Positions 43,766 through 53,958 of a stretch of 64,000 bases of DNA are shown in pieces. The position numbers and the translations under genes are program-made. The stretch is from Shinella pollutisoli. GTDB lineage: Bacteria; Pseudomonadota; Alphaproteobacteria; Rhizobiales; Rhizobiaceae. The notes beneath the pieces are model-generated. The model was not told the DNA's origin and ran no database searches. It saw only the letters and a program-made list of their open reading frames with translations. The DNA lies in NCBI RefSeq assembly GCF_024609765.1, contig NZ_JANFDG010000005.1:1-64000 (forward strand). The letters run 5' to 3'. Each line of letters begins with the position of its first letter. The first letter of the stretch is position 1.

Positions 43766-45097
43766 ATGTCTCGCAAACCCGGATTTGATGTGTTCTCGCG
43801 CCGCGCATTCCTGCGTTCCGCCGCCACTTTCGGCGCCGCCGCCGTCGTCGGCCCGGCCGCCGCGCAGACCGCCATAGACGATATCCTCAACGCGCCGCGC
43901 CGCGGCAACTGGGACGACCAGTTCGACGCCAAGGCCTCGCGCACCGCGACCGCCGTCGTCTCCAACAACCCGATCTTCGGCGCCGGCAGCACCAACTACC
44001 TGCAGCAGGCGATCTACGACTACCAGAACATCGTCGGCAGCGGCGGCTGGCCGAGCGTCAACACGCAGGTGAAGCTGAAGATCGGCGTGGCCGATCCGGC
44101 GGTCCAGCAGCTGCGCCAGCGGCTCATCGTCTCCGGCGACCTGCCGCGGTCGGCCGGCCTGTCGAACGCCTTCGATTCCTACGTCGACGGCGCGGTCAAG
44201 CGCTTCCAGGCCCGCCACGGCCTGCCGGCGGACGGCGAGGTCGGCGAATACACGCTGAAGGCGCTGAACGTGCCGGCGGACACGCGCCTCGGCCAGCTGC
44301 AGACGAACCTCGTGCGCCTCCAGGCCATGTCCGGCGACCTCGGCCGCCGCTACGTCGTGGTCAACATCCCGGCCGCCTATATCGAGGCCGTCGAGAACGG
44401 CCGCGTGGCGCTGCGCCACACCGCCATCGTCGGCAAGATCGACCGCCAGTCGCCGGTGCTGAACTCGAAGATCTACGAGGTCATCCTCAATCCCTACTGG
44501 ACCGCGCCCCGCTCGATCATCCAGAAGGACATCATGCCGCTGATGCGCAAGGATCCGACCTACCTGGAGCGCAACGCGATCCGCCTGATCGACGGGCAGG
44601 GCAACGAGGTCTCGCCGGAGACGGTGGACTGGAACGCCGAGAAGGCGCCGAACCTGATGTTCCGCCAGGACCCCGGCAAGATCAACGCCATGTCCTCGAC
44701 CAAGATCAACTTCCACAACGAGCACCAGGTCTACATGCACGACACGCCCCAGCAGGGCCTGTTCAACAAGCTGATGCGCTTCGAATCGTCGGGCTGCGTG
44801 CGCGTGCAGAACGTGCGCGACCTGTCCGTCTGGCTGCTCAAGGAGACGCCCGGCTGGTCGCGCCAGCAGATGGAGGCGACGATCAAGAGCGGCGTCAACA
44901 CGCCGATCAAGCTCGCCGAGGAAGTGCCGGTCTACTTCACCTACATCACCGCCTGGTCGGCCAAGGACCGCGTGGTCCAGTTCCGCGACGACATCTACCA
45001 CAAGGACGGCGCGACGGAGCTGGCGCTCCAGACCGGCTACGGCCAGGAGGGCGGCGTCGCCGTCGGCGCCGTCGAGAGCGACTTCCTGCCGCAATAA
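43766..45097 (+). CDS. ldtP: L,D-transpeptidase (YkuD domain) LdtP
   Basis: The protein has 443 residues. A twin-arginine-like signal ([24 protein letters not shown]) is followed by a central peptidoglycan-binding region ([30 protein letters not shown], about 150-180) and a C-terminal YkuD domain with HDTPQQG and the catalytic [13 protein letters not shown]. The cysteine attacks the stem tetrapeptide and forms 3-3 crosslinks or attaches lipoproteins. Rhizobia rely heavily on these enzymes for unipolar growth. It is one unit with its own terminator. Confidence 0.93.
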   Translation: MSRKPGFDVFSRRAFLRSAATFGAAAVVGPAAAQTAIDDILNAPRRGNWDDQFDAKASRTATAVVSNNPIFGAGSTNYLQQAIYDYQNIVGSGGWPSVNTQVKLKIGVADPAVQQLRQRLIVSGDLPRSAGLSNAFDSYVDGAVKRFQARHGLPADGEVGEYTLKALNVPADTRLGQLQTNLVRLQAMSGDLGRRYVVVNIPAAYIEAVENGRVALRHTAIVGKIDRQSPVLNSKIYEVILNPYWTAPRSIIQKDIMPLMRKDPTYLERNAIRLIDGQGNEVSPETVDWNAEKAPNLMFRQDPGKINAMSSTKINFHNEHQVYMHDTPQQGLFNKLMRFESSGCVRVQNVRDLSVWLLKETPGWSRQQMEATIKSGVNTPIKLAEEVPVYFTYITAWSAKDRVVQFRDDIYHKDGATELALQTGYGQEGGVAVGAVESDFLPQ

Positions 45098-45119
45098 TTC
45101 GTCCGCCGTCCCGGACAAC

Positions 45120-45152
45120 GGCCGCGTCCTCCTCGGGAGGGCGCGGCCTTTT
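45120..45152. terminator. Intrinsic terminator between ldtP and chrA
   Basis: A stem of GGCCGCG and CGCGGCC with an inner CCTCC/GGAGG pairing and a three-base loop is followed by TTTT. It lies between convergent genes and can serve both. Confidence 0.75.
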
Positions 45153-45162
45153 CGTTATCCCG

Positions 45163-46380
45163 TCAGCCGGCGAATGCGAGGGCCGCGCCGCCCAGCGCGG
45201 ACAGTCCGACGACGATCCACGGCGGCACCTTCCAGGCCGTCAGCGCGACGAAGCCGGCGAGCGCGAGCGCGAGATCGCGCGGATCGCCGATCGCGGTCGT
45301 GAAAACCGGCGAATGGAGGGCTGTGCCGAGGATGCCGACGACGGCGGCATTGGCGCCCTGCATGAGGGACCGCGCCTTCGCCATCGTCCGGAACCGATCC
45401 CAGAACGGCAGGACGCCGACGAGCAGCAGGAAGCCCGGCAGGAAGATCGCCGCAAGCGCCAGGCCGGCGCCGGCCAAGCCGTTCGGCACGGGGCCGAGCG
45501 CCGCGCCGAGATAGGCGGCGAAGGTGAAGAGCGGCCCCGGCACCGCCTGGGCCGCCCCGTAGCCCGCAAGGAAGACGTCGGGCGTGACCCAGCCGCTTCG
45601 CACGACCGCCGCGTCGAGCAGCGGCAGCACGACGTGGCCGCCGCCGAACACCAGCGCGCCCGCGCGGTAGAAGCCGTCGACGACGGCGAGCGCCTGGGAT
45701 CGCCCGGCCGCAATCGGCAGGAGGATCAGCAGGGCGAGGAAGGCCGCGAGCGACGCGACGGCCGCGGCGCGGGAGACGGGCAGGGCGAGCCGGCCGGCCG
45801 GCGGCTGCGCCGCGCCCCGGTCCAGCGCGAGCCCGAGCAGCGCGCCGGCGGCGATGGCCCCGGCCATGCCGAAGGCGCCCGGCACGAAGGCGAGGATCGC
45901 GACGGCGAGAGCGGCGATGGCGGCGCGCTCGCGATCGGGGCAGAGCGTCCGCGCCATGCCCCAGACCGCCTGCGCCACGATGGCGACGGCGACGATCTTG
46001 AGGCCGTGCAGGGCGCCGTCGCCGACGGGTCCCGCGATGCCCCCGGCCGTCAGCGCGAAGGCCGTGAGGACGAGCGCAGAGGGCAGGGTGAAGGCGGCGA
46101 AGGCCGCGAACGCTCCCGCCCATCCCGCCCGCATCATGCCGAGCGCGAAGCCGGCCTGGCTCGATGCCGGGCCGGGCAGGAACTGGCAGAGGGCGACCAG
46201 GTCGGCATAGGCGTGTTCGTCCAGCCAGCGCCGCCGCACGACCAGCTCGTCGCGGAAGTAGCCGAGATGGGCGACGGGCCCGCCGAAGGAGGTGAGGCCC
46301 AGCTTGAGGAAGACGGCGAAGACTTCTGCGGCGCTCCCCCGTCCGGATGCGGCCTGCGGGCCGGCGGCATCGTCTGTCAT
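45163..46380 (-). CDS. chrA: Chromate transporter, ChrA family
   Basis: The protein has 405 residues: two homologous six-helix halves. Each starts with an FGG signature: [21 protein letters not shown] in the first (about 29-49) and [14 protein letters not shown] in the second, with PGP ([18 protein letters not shown]) motifs after each. ChrA exports chromate, possibly in exchange for sulfate, though many homologues have other oxyanions. GGGGAG precedes the ATG. No chrB regulator is adjacent, so induction by chromate is not supported by context. Confidence 0.9.
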   Translation of the reverse strand: MTDDAAGPQAASGRGSAAEVFAVFLKLGLTSFGGPVAHLGYFRDELVVRRRWLDEHAYADLVALCQFLPGPASSQAGFALGMMRAGWAGAFAAFAAFTLPSALVLTAFALTAGGIAGPVGDGALHGLKIVAVAIVAQAVWGMARTLCPDRERAAIAALAVAILAFVPGAFGMAGAIAAGALLGLALDRGAAQPPAGRLALPVSRAAAVASLAAFLALLILLPIAAGRSQALAVVDGFYRAGALVFGGGHVVLPLLDAAVVRSGWVTPDVFLAGYGAAQAVPGPLFTFAAYLGAALGPVPNGLAGAGLALAAIFLPGFLLLVGVLPFWDRFRTMAKARSLMQGANAAVVGILGTALHSPVFTTAIGDPRDLALALAGFVALTAWKVPPWIVVGLSALGGAALAFAG

Positions 46381-46584
46381 CGGCTGCTCCCCGATTGCGC
46401 TCCCGCCCGGATTATCAGCCGGAGGCGACGGCGGGAAGACGGGAGGCGGCCGTTCGCGCCGCGCCGGCGCTGTCGCTTTTGTTTCATAAGCCGCGCGGAA
46501 ATGGCGCAAACCGTGGAGCGTGTATTGCCCTTGCCATGCGAGGACGATAAACACCGTGCCACCAACGCCCAAGGAGCCTCGAGG

Positions 46585-47883
46585 ATGAGCCTTTCTTCCG
46601 CCACCGACGTTTTCTTCACCCGGACGCTCGCCGATACCGACCCGGAGATCTTCGGCGCCATCGAGAAGGAACTCGGCCGCCAGCGCCATGAGATCGAGCT
46701 GATCGCCTCGGAGAACATCGTCTCGCGCGCCGTGCTCGAGGCCCAGGGCTCGATCATGACGAACAAGTATGCGGAAGGCTACCCGGGCAAACGCTATTAC
46801 GGCGGCTGCCAGTTCGTCGACATCGCCGAGGAGCTCGCCATCGAGCGCGCCAAGAAGCTGTTCGGCGTCAACTTCGCCAACGTCCAGCCGAATTCCGGCT
46901 CGCAGATGAACCAGGCCGTGTTCCTGGCGCTCTTGCAGCCCGGCGACACCTTCATGGGCCTCGACCTCAACTCGGGCGGCCACCTGACGCACGGCTCGCC
47001 GGTCAACATGTCCGGCAAGTGGTTCAACGTCGTCTCCTACGGCGTGCGCGAGGGCGACCACCGGCTCGACATGGACGACGTCGCCGAGAAGGCGCGCAAG
47101 CACAAGCCGAAGCTGATCATCGCCGGCGGCACCGCCTATTCGCGCATCTGGGACTGGCAGCGCTTCCGCGAGATCGCCGACGAGGTGGGCGCGTATCTGA
47201 TGGTCGACATGGCGCATATCGCCGGTCTCGTCGCCGGCGGCCAGCATCCCTCGCCCTTCCCGCATTGCCACGTCGCCACCACGACCACGCACAAGTCGCT
47301 GCGCGGCCCGCGCGGCGGCATCATCCTGACCAACGACGAGGACATCGCCAAGAAGATCAACTCGGCCGTCTTCCCCGGCCTGCAGGGCGGTCCGCTGATG
47401 CACATCATCGCCGCCAAGGCCGTCGCCTTCGGCGAGGCGCTGCAGCCGGAGTTCAAGGACTATGCCGCGCAGATCGTCCGGAACGCCAAGACGCTCGCCG
47501 AGACGCTGATCTCCGGCGGCCTCGACATCGTCTCGGGCGGCACCGACAACCACCTGATGCTCGTCGACCTGCGCAAGAAGAACGCGACCGGCAAGCGCGC
47601 GGAAGCGGCGCTGGGCCGCGCCTACGTCACCTGCAACAAGAACGGCATCCCCTTCGATCCCGAAAAGCCCTTCGTCACCTCCGGCGTTCGCCTCGGCACG
47701 CCCGCCGGCACGACGCGCGGCTTCAAGGAGGCCGAGTTCAAGGAGATCGGCAACCTGATCGTCGAGGTGCTCGACGGCCTCAAGGCCGCCAATTCCGACG
47801 AGGGCAATGCCGCGGTGGAAGCCGCCGTCCGGGAAAAGGTCGTCAAGCTGACGGACCGGTTCCCGATGTACCCGTATATGTAA
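46585..47883 (+). CDS. glyA: Serine hydroxymethyltransferase
   Basis: The protein has 432 residues. It is PLP-dependent and interconverts serine and glycine with tetrahydrofolate, feeding one-carbon units to purine and thymidylate synthesis. The PLP lysine is K237 in [33 protein letters not shown] at the N-terminus, [12 protein letters not shown] and YPYM at the end are standard. AAGGAG lies eight bases upstream of the ATG. It begins the long co-directional block glyA-nrdR-ribD-ribE-GGDEF-ribH-nusB, in an order conserved in rhizobia. Confidence 0.97.
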   Translation: MSLSSATDVFFTRTLADTDPEIFGAIEKELGRQRHEIELIASENIVSRAVLEAQGSIMTNKYAEGYPGKRYYGGCQFVDIAEELAIERAKKLFGVNFANVQPNSGSQMNQAVFLALLQPGDTFMGLDLNSGGHLTHGSPVNMSGKWFNVVSYGVREGDHRLDMDDVAEKARKHKPKLIIAGGTAYSRIWDWQRFREIADEVGAYLMVDMAHIAGLVAGGQHPSPFPHCHVATTTTHKSLRGPRGGIILTNDEDIAKKINSAVFPGLQGGPLMHIIAAKAVAFGEALQPEFKDYAAQIVRNAKTLAETLISGGLDIVSGGTDNHLMLVDLRKKNATGKRAEAALGRAYVTCNKNGIPFDPEKPFVTSGVRLGTPAGTTRGFKEAEFKEIGNLIVEVLDGLKAANSDEGNAAVEAAVREKVVKLTDRFPMYPYM

Positions 47884-47900
47884 GATAGCAAGGAAAGTGC

Positions 47901-48380
47901 ATGCGCTGCCCCTATTGCGGTTCGGAGGATACGCAGGTGAAGGATTCCCGTCCGGCAGAGGACGGGGCCGCCATTCGCCGCCGTCGCATCTGCCCGGACT
48001 GCGGGGGGCGCTTCACCACCTTCGAGCGGGTGCAGCTGCGCGAGCTGATGGTCGTCAAGAAGACGGGCCGCAAGGCCCCCTTCGACCGCGACAAGCTGTT
48101 GCGGTCCTTCGAGATCGCGCTGCGCAAGCGGCCCGTCGACCGCGACCGGATCGAGCGCGCGGTCTCCGGCATCGTCCGCCGGCTGGAAAGCTCCGGCGAG
48201 ACGGAGATCTCCTCCGAGGAGATCGGCCTCCAGGTGCTGGAGGCGCTGAAGGCGCTCGATGACGTCGCCTTCGTGCGCTACGCCTCGGTCTACCGCGACT
48301 TCTCCCATGTCGACGACTTCGAGAAGATCCTTGCCGAGGTCGCCGCCAAGATCGCCCGCGACCCGGGCGCCGACGGCTAG
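47901..48380 (+). CDS. nrdR: Transcriptional repressor of ribonucleotide reductase genes
   Basis: The protein has 159 residues. The N-terminal zinc ribbon has CPYC (residues 3-6) and CPDC (31-34), followed by the ATP-cone domain ([20 protein letters not shown] onward) that senses ATP/dATP. NrdR represses nrd operons by binding paired NrdR boxes. No such pair is visible here, so targets are elsewhere. It starts 17 bases after glyA and abuts ribD. Confidence 0.95.
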   Translation: MRCPYCGSEDTQVKDSRPAEDGAAIRRRRICPDCGGRFTTFERVQLRELMVVKKTGRKAPFDRDKLLRSFEIALRKRPVDRDRIERAVSGIVRRLESSGETEISSEEIGLQVLEALKALDDVAFVRYASVYRDFSHVDDFEKILAEVAAKIARDPGADG

Positions 48381-49601
48381 ATGTCCGGCGTCACCCAGGA
48401 TGACGCCCGTTTCATGGCGGCGGCGATCCGCCTCTGCCGCCGCAATCTCGGGCTGACCGCCACCAATCCCTCCGTCGCCTGCCTCGTCGTCAGGGACGGC
48501 GTCGTCCTCGGCGCCGCCGTCACCGCGCCCGGCGGGCGGCCGCATGCCGAGCCGCAGGCGCTGGCCGAGGCGGGCGAGGGCGCGCGCGGCGCGACGGTCT
48601 ACGTGACGCTCGAACCCTGCTCGCATCACGGCAGGACGCCGCCCTGCGCCGACGCGCTGATTGCCGCAGGCGTCGTCCGCGTCGTCGTCTCGGTGACGGA
48701 CCCGGACGAGCGGGTCGCGGGCCGCGGGCTCGCCATGCTGCGCGACGCCGGCATCGCCGTCGAGACGGGCGTGCTGGAGGAGGAGGGCAGGGCGGCGCTC
48801 GCCGGCTACCTCATGCGCCAGGTGCGCAAGCGACCGCATGTGACTCTGAAACTTGCCGTTTCGGCAGACGGCATGCTCGGCCGGCCGGGCGCGGGGCAGG
48901 TGGCGATCACCGGCCCGGTGGCGCGCGGGCAGGTGCATGTGCTGCGCGCCGAGACGGACGCGATCCTCGTCGGCATCGGCACGGCGCTTACCGACGATCC
49001 AGCGCTCACCTGCCGGCTGCCGGGGCTCGAAAGCCGCTCGCCGGTCCGCATCGTGCTCGACCCGCGGCTGGAGCTGCCGGCGACGTCGCGGCTGGCAAGG
49101 ACGGCGCGGGACGTCCCGGTATGGGTGGTCGCGGGTGAGGCGCCCCCCTCTGGCCTGCCGGCCATCTCCCCCTCAAGGGGGGAGATCGACGGAGCGGCGG
49201 CTTCCTCGCCATCGACCGATACGGGAAGCCGGCTCCCCCATCCGATCTCTCCCCTTGAGGGGGAGATGGCCGGCAGGCCAGAGGGGGGTAGCGCAGCCAG
49301 ATTGCAGGCCGCCGGCGTCGAGATCCTCCCCGCCGACCCGTACCGCCTCGACGCCCTCCTCGCCGCGCTCGCCACGCGCGGCATCTCCTCGCTGCTGGTC
49401 GAGGGCGGGGCGCGGACGGCGCGGTCCTTCCTCGACGCCGGCCTCGTCGACCGGATCCTGCTCTTCACCGGCCTCGCCGCCATTGGCAAGGACGGGGTCG
49501 CATCCCCATGTGTGTCCGGCCGCGTGCCGGACGGGTTCTCGCTCCGCCGCACGGCGCGCTACGGCGCGGATGTCTTCGAAGAATACGAAAGGGACGATTG
49601 A
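48381..49601 (+). CDS. ribD: Bifunctional riboflavin biosynthesis deaminase/reductase, with an in-frame palindromic repeat insertion
   Basis: The protein has 406 residues, longer than usual for the family. The deaminase half has the zinc site H55-A-E57, C80 and C89 (EPCSHHGRTPPCADAL). The reductase half begins near residue 150 and uses NADPH. Together they convert the pyrimidine product of GTP cyclohydrolase II to the ribityl form. Residues about 255-303 are translated from an inverted-repeat element inserted in a loop of the reductase. They read SGLPAISPSRGEI on one arm and PISPLEGEMAGRPEGG on the other, and the normal sequence resumes at ARLQAAGVEIL. ATG abuts the nrdR stop, and the stop overlaps the ribE start (TGATG). 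Confidence 0.92.
   Translation: MSGVTQDDARFMAAAIRLCRRNLGLTATNPSVACLVVRDGVVLGAAVTAPGGRPHAEPQALAEAGEGARGATVYVTLEPCSHHGRTPPCADALIAAGVVRVVVSVTDPDERVAGRGLAMLRDAGIAVETGVLEEEGRAALAGYLMRQVRKRPHVTLKLAVSADGMLGRPGAGQVAITGPVARGQVHVLRAETDAILVGIGTALTDDPALTCRLPGLESRSPVRIVLDPRLELPATSRLARTARDVPVWVVAGEAPPSGLPAISPSRGEIDGAAASSPSTDTGSRLPHPISPLEGEMAGRPEGGSAARLQAAGVEILPADPYRLDALLAALATRGISSLLVEGGARTARSFLDAGLVDRILLFTGLAAIGKDGVASPCVSGRVPDGFSLRRTARYGADVFEEYERDD
49143..49288. repeat. Perfect 38-base inverted repeat inserted inside ribD
   Basis: The arms 49143-49180 and 49251-49288 are exact reverse complements over 38 bases, with 70 bases between. Pairing continues with few mismatches for about eight to ten further bases inward. 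Each arm carries its own CCCCTCAAGGGG-type hairpin. The same family supplies a half-copy at 16836-16858, and related hairpins lie elsewhere in gaps. Here it sits inside a gene and is translated without a stop. The two arms give different peptides because they are read in opposite senses. Confidence 0.9.
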
Positions 49602-50218
49602 TGTTCACCGGCATTGTCACCGATATCGGAACGGTCGAGCGGGTCGAGCCGATGAACGCGGGCGTGCGGCTGCGCGTGCGCACGAGCTACGATCCCGCGA
49701 CCATCGACATGGGCGCCTCGATCGCCCATTCCGGCACCTGCCTCACGGTGACGGCCCTGCCGGAGGAAGGCGCGAACGAGCGCTGGTACGAGGTCGAGGC
49801 CTGGGAGGAGGCGCTGCGGCTCACCACCATTTCCGGCTGGAAGCCCGGCACCCGCGTCAACCTCGAGCGCTCGCTGAAGATCGGCGACGAGCTCGGCGGC
49901 CACATCGTCTCCGGCCATGTCGACGGCAAGGCGGAGATCCTCTCGGTCGAGCCCGAGGGCGACGCCACCCGTTTCCGCATCCGCGCGCCTGAGGGGCTGG
50001 AGCGCTTCGTCGCCCCGAAGGGCTCGGTGGCGCTGGACGGCACGTCGCTGACCGTCAATGCCGTCGACGGCGCCGTCTTCGACGTGCTCCTGATCCGCCA
50101 CACGCTGGAGGTCACGACCTGGGGCGAGCGCAGGGCCGGCGACTTCGTCAATTTCGAGGTCGACACGATGGCGCGCTATGCGGCGAGACTCGCGGAATTT
50201 CCGGCACCGAAGGGCTGA
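49601..50218 (+). CDS. ribE: Riboflavin synthase, alpha chain
   Basis: The protein has 205 residues. It dismutates two molecules of 6,7-dimethyl-8-ribityllumazine to riboflavin. Two similar lumazine-binding halves are visible: MFTGIV and HSGTCLTV in the first, GHIVSGHVDG and LDGTSLTVNAVDG in the second. The start overlaps the ribD stop by one base, so the two are coupled. The next gene (GGDEF) follows after 103 bases with its own weak ribosome-binding site. Confidence 0.95.
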   Translation: MFTGIVTDIGTVERVEPMNAGVRLRVRTSYDPATIDMGASIAHSGTCLTVTALPEEGANERWYEVEAWEEALRLTTISGWKPGTRVNLERSLKIGDELGGHIVSGHVDGKAEILSVEPEGDATRFRIRAPEGLERFVAPKGSVALDGTSLTVNAVDGAVFDVLLIRHTLEVTTWGERRAGDFVNFEVDTMARYAARLAEFPAPKG

Positions 50219-50321
50219 CCCGTTCCGGGAAGGACCGGGGCCGTCATTCTCCGGGCGTGTAACGATATCGATACCACTTCGCTTCTAAGGTGGGCCGCCC
50301 GCTTCTGGAGACGCTCGCCGC

Positions 50322-51476
50322 ATGGCGCCCGACTACAAGACCCTTCTGCTCGCCATCGGCCTGTCCGGCATGTGCCTGGCGGCGACGCTGTTCGCCTCGT
50401 GGCTTTCGGCGCGCGTCGAACGCTTCCTCCTCTCCTGGGCGGTGGGCATCGGCTTCATCGTGCTCGCCGTCGCCGCCTACGGCCTCTACGTCGAGCGGCC
50501 CGACCCGGTCCTCGGCTGCCTCTACTTCGCCCTGCAGTTCGCCGGCTTCGCCTTCATCTACGGCGCGGCCTACCGCTTCCGCACGGCCTCGCCCGGCCGG
50601 CACCGCATCGCCTTCGTCTTCCTCCTCTGCATGGCGCCGTCGGCGCCCTTCCTGCTGATGGGCCTGAGCGGGATCGCCTTCATCGTCTTCAACCTGCTGG
50701 TCGCCGTCCTGCTCGCCCTGACGGCGTGCGAATACTGGAAGGGGCGGGAGGAGGCGCCGCTGCCGCTGACGGGCATCTTCCTGCTCTACATGCTGACGGC
50801 CGCCTCGTTCCTCCTGTGCGCCGGCATGCTGGTGAAGGCGCGCGCCTGGGTGCTCGCCGGTGCGCCGAACAACTGGGCGGAGGACCTCAACCTCGTGATG
50901 GCGATCATCGGCATCACCGGCATCGGCGCCATGTCGCTGGCGCTCAACCAGTGGCGCATCGCCGGCAGCAACCGCCGTGCCGCCATGACCGACGCGCTGA
51001 CGGGCCTGCTCAACCGCCGCGCGCTCTTCGACCGCTACGGCGAGGACCCGGTCGGGCCCTATGCGGCGGTGATCGCGTTCGACCTCGACAACTTCAAGGC
51101 GGTGAACGACCGCCACGGCCATGCGGCGGGCGACGCGGTGCTGCGGGTCTTCGCGCGCGTGCTGATGGAGAACATGCCGACGGCGGCGATCGCCGCCCGC
51201 CTCGGCGGCGAGGAATTCGCGCTCGTGCTCGACCGCACCCCGCCCGACCGGGCCGCCCATGCCGCCGAGAGCATCCGCATCGCCTTCGCCGCCGAGCCCA
51301 TCGTGGTCTCCGGGATCGCGCTCACCTGCACCGTCAGCGCCGGCGTCGCCCATGCCGGCAACGAGCCGCTCTCCTTCGACGCGCTCCTCGCCGTCGCCGA
51401 CAAGGCGCTCTATGCCTCCAAGCAGGAGGGCCGCAACCGCGTGTCGGCCTCGCGGGAGATGCGCCGGACGGCCTGA
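50322..51476 (+). CDS. Membrane-anchored GGDEF diguanylate cyclase
   Basis: The protein has 384 residues. The N-terminal about 200 residues form six to seven membrane helices without a recognised sensory motif. The GGDEF domain follows, with the active site GGEEF inside [14 protein letters not shown] and [19 protein letters not shown] before it. The RxxD inhibitory I-site is absent, so product feedback by that route is not expected. It makes cyclic di-GMP, which governs motile and attached states. It sits inside the riboflavin block between ribE and ribH. Confidence 0.9.
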   Translation: MAPDYKTLLLAIGLSGMCLAATLFASWLSARVERFLLSWAVGIGFIVLAVAAYGLYVERPDPVLGCLYFALQFAGFAFIYGAAYRFRTASPGRHRIAFVFLLCMAPSAPFLLMGLSGIAFIVFNLLVAVLLALTACEYWKGREEAPLPLTGIFLLYMLTAASFLLCAGMLVKARAWVLAGAPNNWAEDLNLVMAIIGITGIGAMSLALNQWRIAGSNRRAAMTDALTGLLNRRALFDRYGEDPVGPYAAVIAFDLDNFKAVNDRHGHAAGDAVLRVFARVLMENMPTAAIAARLGGEEFALVLDRTPPDRAAHAAESIRIAFAAEPIVVSGIALTCTVSAGVAHAGNEPLSFDALLAVADKALYASKQEGRNRVSASREMRRTA

Positions 51477-51595
51477 GGCGCCCATCGGCGGGCCGGCGAC
51501 GGAGAAAGGGGCTTGCCAAGGCGGCGCACTCGTGGTTTGACCGCCGCTTCTCTCCGCGGCTGCCGCGGCCCGCTTCCAGTTCTCAGGTAAGACCC

Positions 51596-52057
51596 ATGGC
51601 CGATACCGATACCCCCCATCTCCTCATCGTCGAGGCGCGCTTCTACGACGACATGGCCGATGCGATGCTCGACGGCGCCAAGCATGCGCTCGACGCCGCC
51701 GGCGCCACCTACGACGTCGTCACCGTCATGGGCGCGCTGGAGATCCCGGCCGCCATCTCCATGGCGCTCGACGGCATGGAGAACGGCGGCACCTGGTACG
51801 ACGGCTTCGTCGCGCTCGGCATGGTGATCCGCGGCGAGACCTACCATTTCGACATCGTCGCAAACGAGTCGAGCCGGGCGCTGATGGACCTGTCGGTGAG
51901 CGAGAGCCTGCCGATCGGCAACGGCATCCTGACGGTCGAGAACGACGAGCAGGGCTGGGCGCGCGCCCGCCGCTCGGAGGGCGACAAGGGCGGCTTCGCC
52001 GCGCGGGCGGCGCTGACGATGATCGGGCTGAAGAAGAAACTGGGCGGCGAACAGTGA
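51596..52057 (+). CDS. ribH: 6,7-dimethyl-8-ribityllumazine synthase
   Basis: The protein has 153 residues. It condenses the ribityl-pyrimidine with 3,4-dihydroxy-2-butanone phosphate to lumazine, the substrate of Rib[14 protein letters not shown] and [23 protein letters not shown] contain the substrate-phosphate contacts and the catalytic histidine. The ATG follows CAGGTAAG. The stop overlaps the nusB GTG as GTGA, so ribH and nusB are coupled. Confidence 0.93.
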   Translation: MADTDTPHLLIVEARFYDDMADAMLDGAKHALDAAGATYDVVTVMGALEIPAAISMALDGMENGGTWYDGFVALGMVIRGETYHFDIVANESSRALMDLSVSESLPIGNGILTVENDEQGWARARRSEGDKGGFAARAALTMIGLKKKLGGEQ

Positions 52058-52542
52058 GCGCGGACAAGGACAACGAGAAGCATCCGGTCAAGCCGGCCAA
52101 CCAGCGCGGCGCGGCGCGCCTTGCCGCCGTGCAGGCGCTCTACCAGATGGACATCGGCGGCACAGGCGTGCTGGAGACCGTCGCCGAATACGAGGAGCAC
52201 CGGCTCGGCCGGGAGCTCGACGGCGACACCTACCTCAAGGCCGACGCCTCCTGGTTCCGCTCGATCGTTTCGGGCGTCGTGCGCGACCAGCGCCAGCTCG
52301 ACCCGCTGATCGGCGCCGCACTTCAGGACGACTGGGCGCTGTCGCGGCTCGATTCCACCGTGCGCGCCATCCTGCGCGCCGGCGCCTTCGAGCTGAAGGA
52401 GCGCAAGGACGTACCGATCGCCGTGATCGTCACGGAATATGTGGAGATCGCCAAGGCGTTCTTCGAGGACGAGGAACCGAAGCTCGTCAACGCGGTGCTC
52501 GATCGCATCGCCCGCCAGCTTCGCCCCGACGCACGCAAGTAG
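52054..52542 (+). CDS. nusB: Transcription antitermination factor NusB
   Basis: The protein has 162 residues, all helical, and binds boxA of rRNA leaders with NusE. It starts with GTG overlapping the ribH stop. The family core is [19 protein letters not shown] near residue 18 and the C-terminal [33 protein letters not shown]. The lysine-rich N-terminal tail is a rhizobial extension. Confidence 0.94.
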   Translation: MSADKDNEKHPVKPANQRGAARLAAVQALYQMDIGGTGVLETVAEYEEHRLGRELDGDTYLKADASWFRSIVSGVVRDQRQLDPLIGAALQDDWALSRLDSTVRAILRAGAFELKERKDVPIAVIVTEYVEIAKAFFEDEEPKLVNAVLDRIARQLRPDARK

Positions 52543-52556
52543 AACGGTAGACGGAC

Positions 52557-53783
52557 ATGAGCACGGGTACGGTCGAAGGTCTTGAACGGGAACTGTCGGC
52601 CGCCCGCCGCAACGTGTTCCTTCTGACGATGGCGCAGGCGCTGCTCGCCTCGGCGGGGCCGATCGTCTTCTCGATCGGGGCGCTTGCGGCCTACGACCTG
52701 CTCGGCCCCGACAAGTCGCTCGCCACCGCCCCGCTCACCGGCTTCAACCTCGGCGTCGCCTTCGGCGCGGCGCTGGTGGCGCTCGCCGCGCGCCTGCTCG
52801 GCCGCGCCCACGGCTTCGTCGCCGGCGCGCTCCTGGGGGCGGGCGGCGGGCTCCTGTCGGCCATCGCGCTCTTCCGCGGCGATTTCTGGCTCTTCTCCAT
52901 CGGCTTCGTGCTCGTCGGCATATCGAGCGGCTTCGCGCAAAAGATCCGCTTCGCCGCCGCCGATGCCTCGCCGTCCTTCTACAAGCCGCGGGCGATCTCG
53001 TGGATCCTCGCCGGCGGCGTCGTCTCCGCCGTGCTCGGCCCGCAGGTCGCGATCCTGACCAAGGACCTGTTTACGCCGGTCCTGTTCGCCGGCGCCTTCG
53101 TCGCCTTCGCGCCGCTCTGCCTCGTCGCGGTCCTGCTCTTCCTGATGCTGCGCCTGCCCGACCGCAAGGCGGAGGCGCTCGCCGCCGGCGCGGTCGCGCG
53201 GCCGCTCGCCGAGATCGTGCTGACCCGGCGCTTCCTGACCGGCATGGTCTGCGGCATCTCCTCCTACGCGCTGATGACCTTCATGATGACCGGCGCGCCG
53301 CTCGCCATGGTCATCGGCTGCGGCTTCTCGACGGAGATGGCGACGCTGGGCATCCAGTGGCACGTGCTCGCCATGTTCGCGCCGAGCTTCGTCACCGGCA
53401 TGCTGATCCAGCGCTTCGGCGCGGAGAAGGTGGTGGCCGCCGGCCTCGTCATCCTGATGGCCTGCGCGGCGGTCGCGCACATGGGCGTGGAGCTGTGGAA
53501 CTTCTGGGGCGCGCTGGTGCTGCTCGGCGTCGGCTGGAACTTCGGCTTCATCGGCGCCACCGCCATGGTCGCGTCGAGCTATCGCCCGCACGAGGCCGAC
53601 AAGGTGCAGGGCTTCCACGACATCATCCTGTTCGGCGCCGTGGCGCTCTCCTCCTTCTCCTCGGGTAAGGTGTTCAACGCCTACGGCTGGGAAACCATCA
53701 ACCTGGTCTTCTGGCCGGTGACGGGCGTGAGCCTTTTCCTCGTCCTTCTCCTGATTTTGCGCCCCGGCCGCCCCTCCGCCTGA
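52557..53783 (+). CDS. Major facilitator superfamily transporter
   Basis: The protein has 408 residues and twelve predicted helices. The start MSTGTVEGLERELSAARRN gives an amphipathic N-terminus before helix 1, and the motif after helix 2 reads LAARLLGRAHGFVAG. Substrate is unknown. It begins 14 bases after nusB, so it may be read from the same message, though its function need not be linked. Confidence 0.85.
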   Translation: MSTGTVEGLERELSAARRNVFLLTMAQALLASAGPIVFSIGALAAYDLLGPDKSLATAPLTGFNLGVAFGAALVALAARLLGRAHGFVAGALLGAGGGLLSAIALFRGDFWLFSIGFVLVGISSGFAQKIRFAAADASPSFYKPRAISWILAGGVVSAVLGPQVAILTKDLFTPVLFAGAFVAFAPLCLVAVLLFLMLRLPDRKAEALAAGAVARPLAEIVLTRRFLTGMVCGISSYALMTFMMTGAPLAMVIGCGFSTEMATLGIQWHVLAMFAPSFVTGMLIQRFGAEKVVAAGLVILMACAAVAHMGVELWNFWGALVLLGVGWNFGFIGATAMVASSYRPHEADKVQGFHDIILFGAVALSSFSSGKVFNAYGWETINLVFWPVTGVSLFLVLLLILRPGRPSA

Positions 53784-53958
53784 GCGCGGGCCGAAAAAAC
53801 CTTGCCTCCGGGCGACTTGCCGCAGCGCAGCGGCTTGACGCAACCGATTCGCAAACGCACTCTTGCCCCGCGCCGGTCGCCGGCTGTGAGGGGCAGGCGG
53901 CGGCGGACGCGTGTCGGCTGCGGGAGGGAACCGCAGCCCCCAAGGAGGACAGAGCGAA
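53784..53958 (+). other. 175-base leader of hppA
   Basis: The gap between the MFS gene and hppA has no coding sequence. It ends with AAGGAGG (53942-53948) about ten bases before the hppA ATG. I find no repeat, hairpin or convincing promoter in it. Confidence 0.5.

Noticed and set aside
46381-46584. Glycine riboswitch before glyA
   Set aside because: The 204-base gap has no glycine-aptamer-like paired helices or conserved core that I can see.
48381-49601. ribD as a pseudogene because of the inserted repeat
   Set aside because: The frame is intact from ATG to stop, both catalytic halves are complete, and the insertion falls in a loop.
50219-50321. A small gene between ribE and the GGDEF gene
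   Set aside because: No frame with a ribosome-binding site and a protein-like composition; only the GGDEF ribosome-binding region is plausible.
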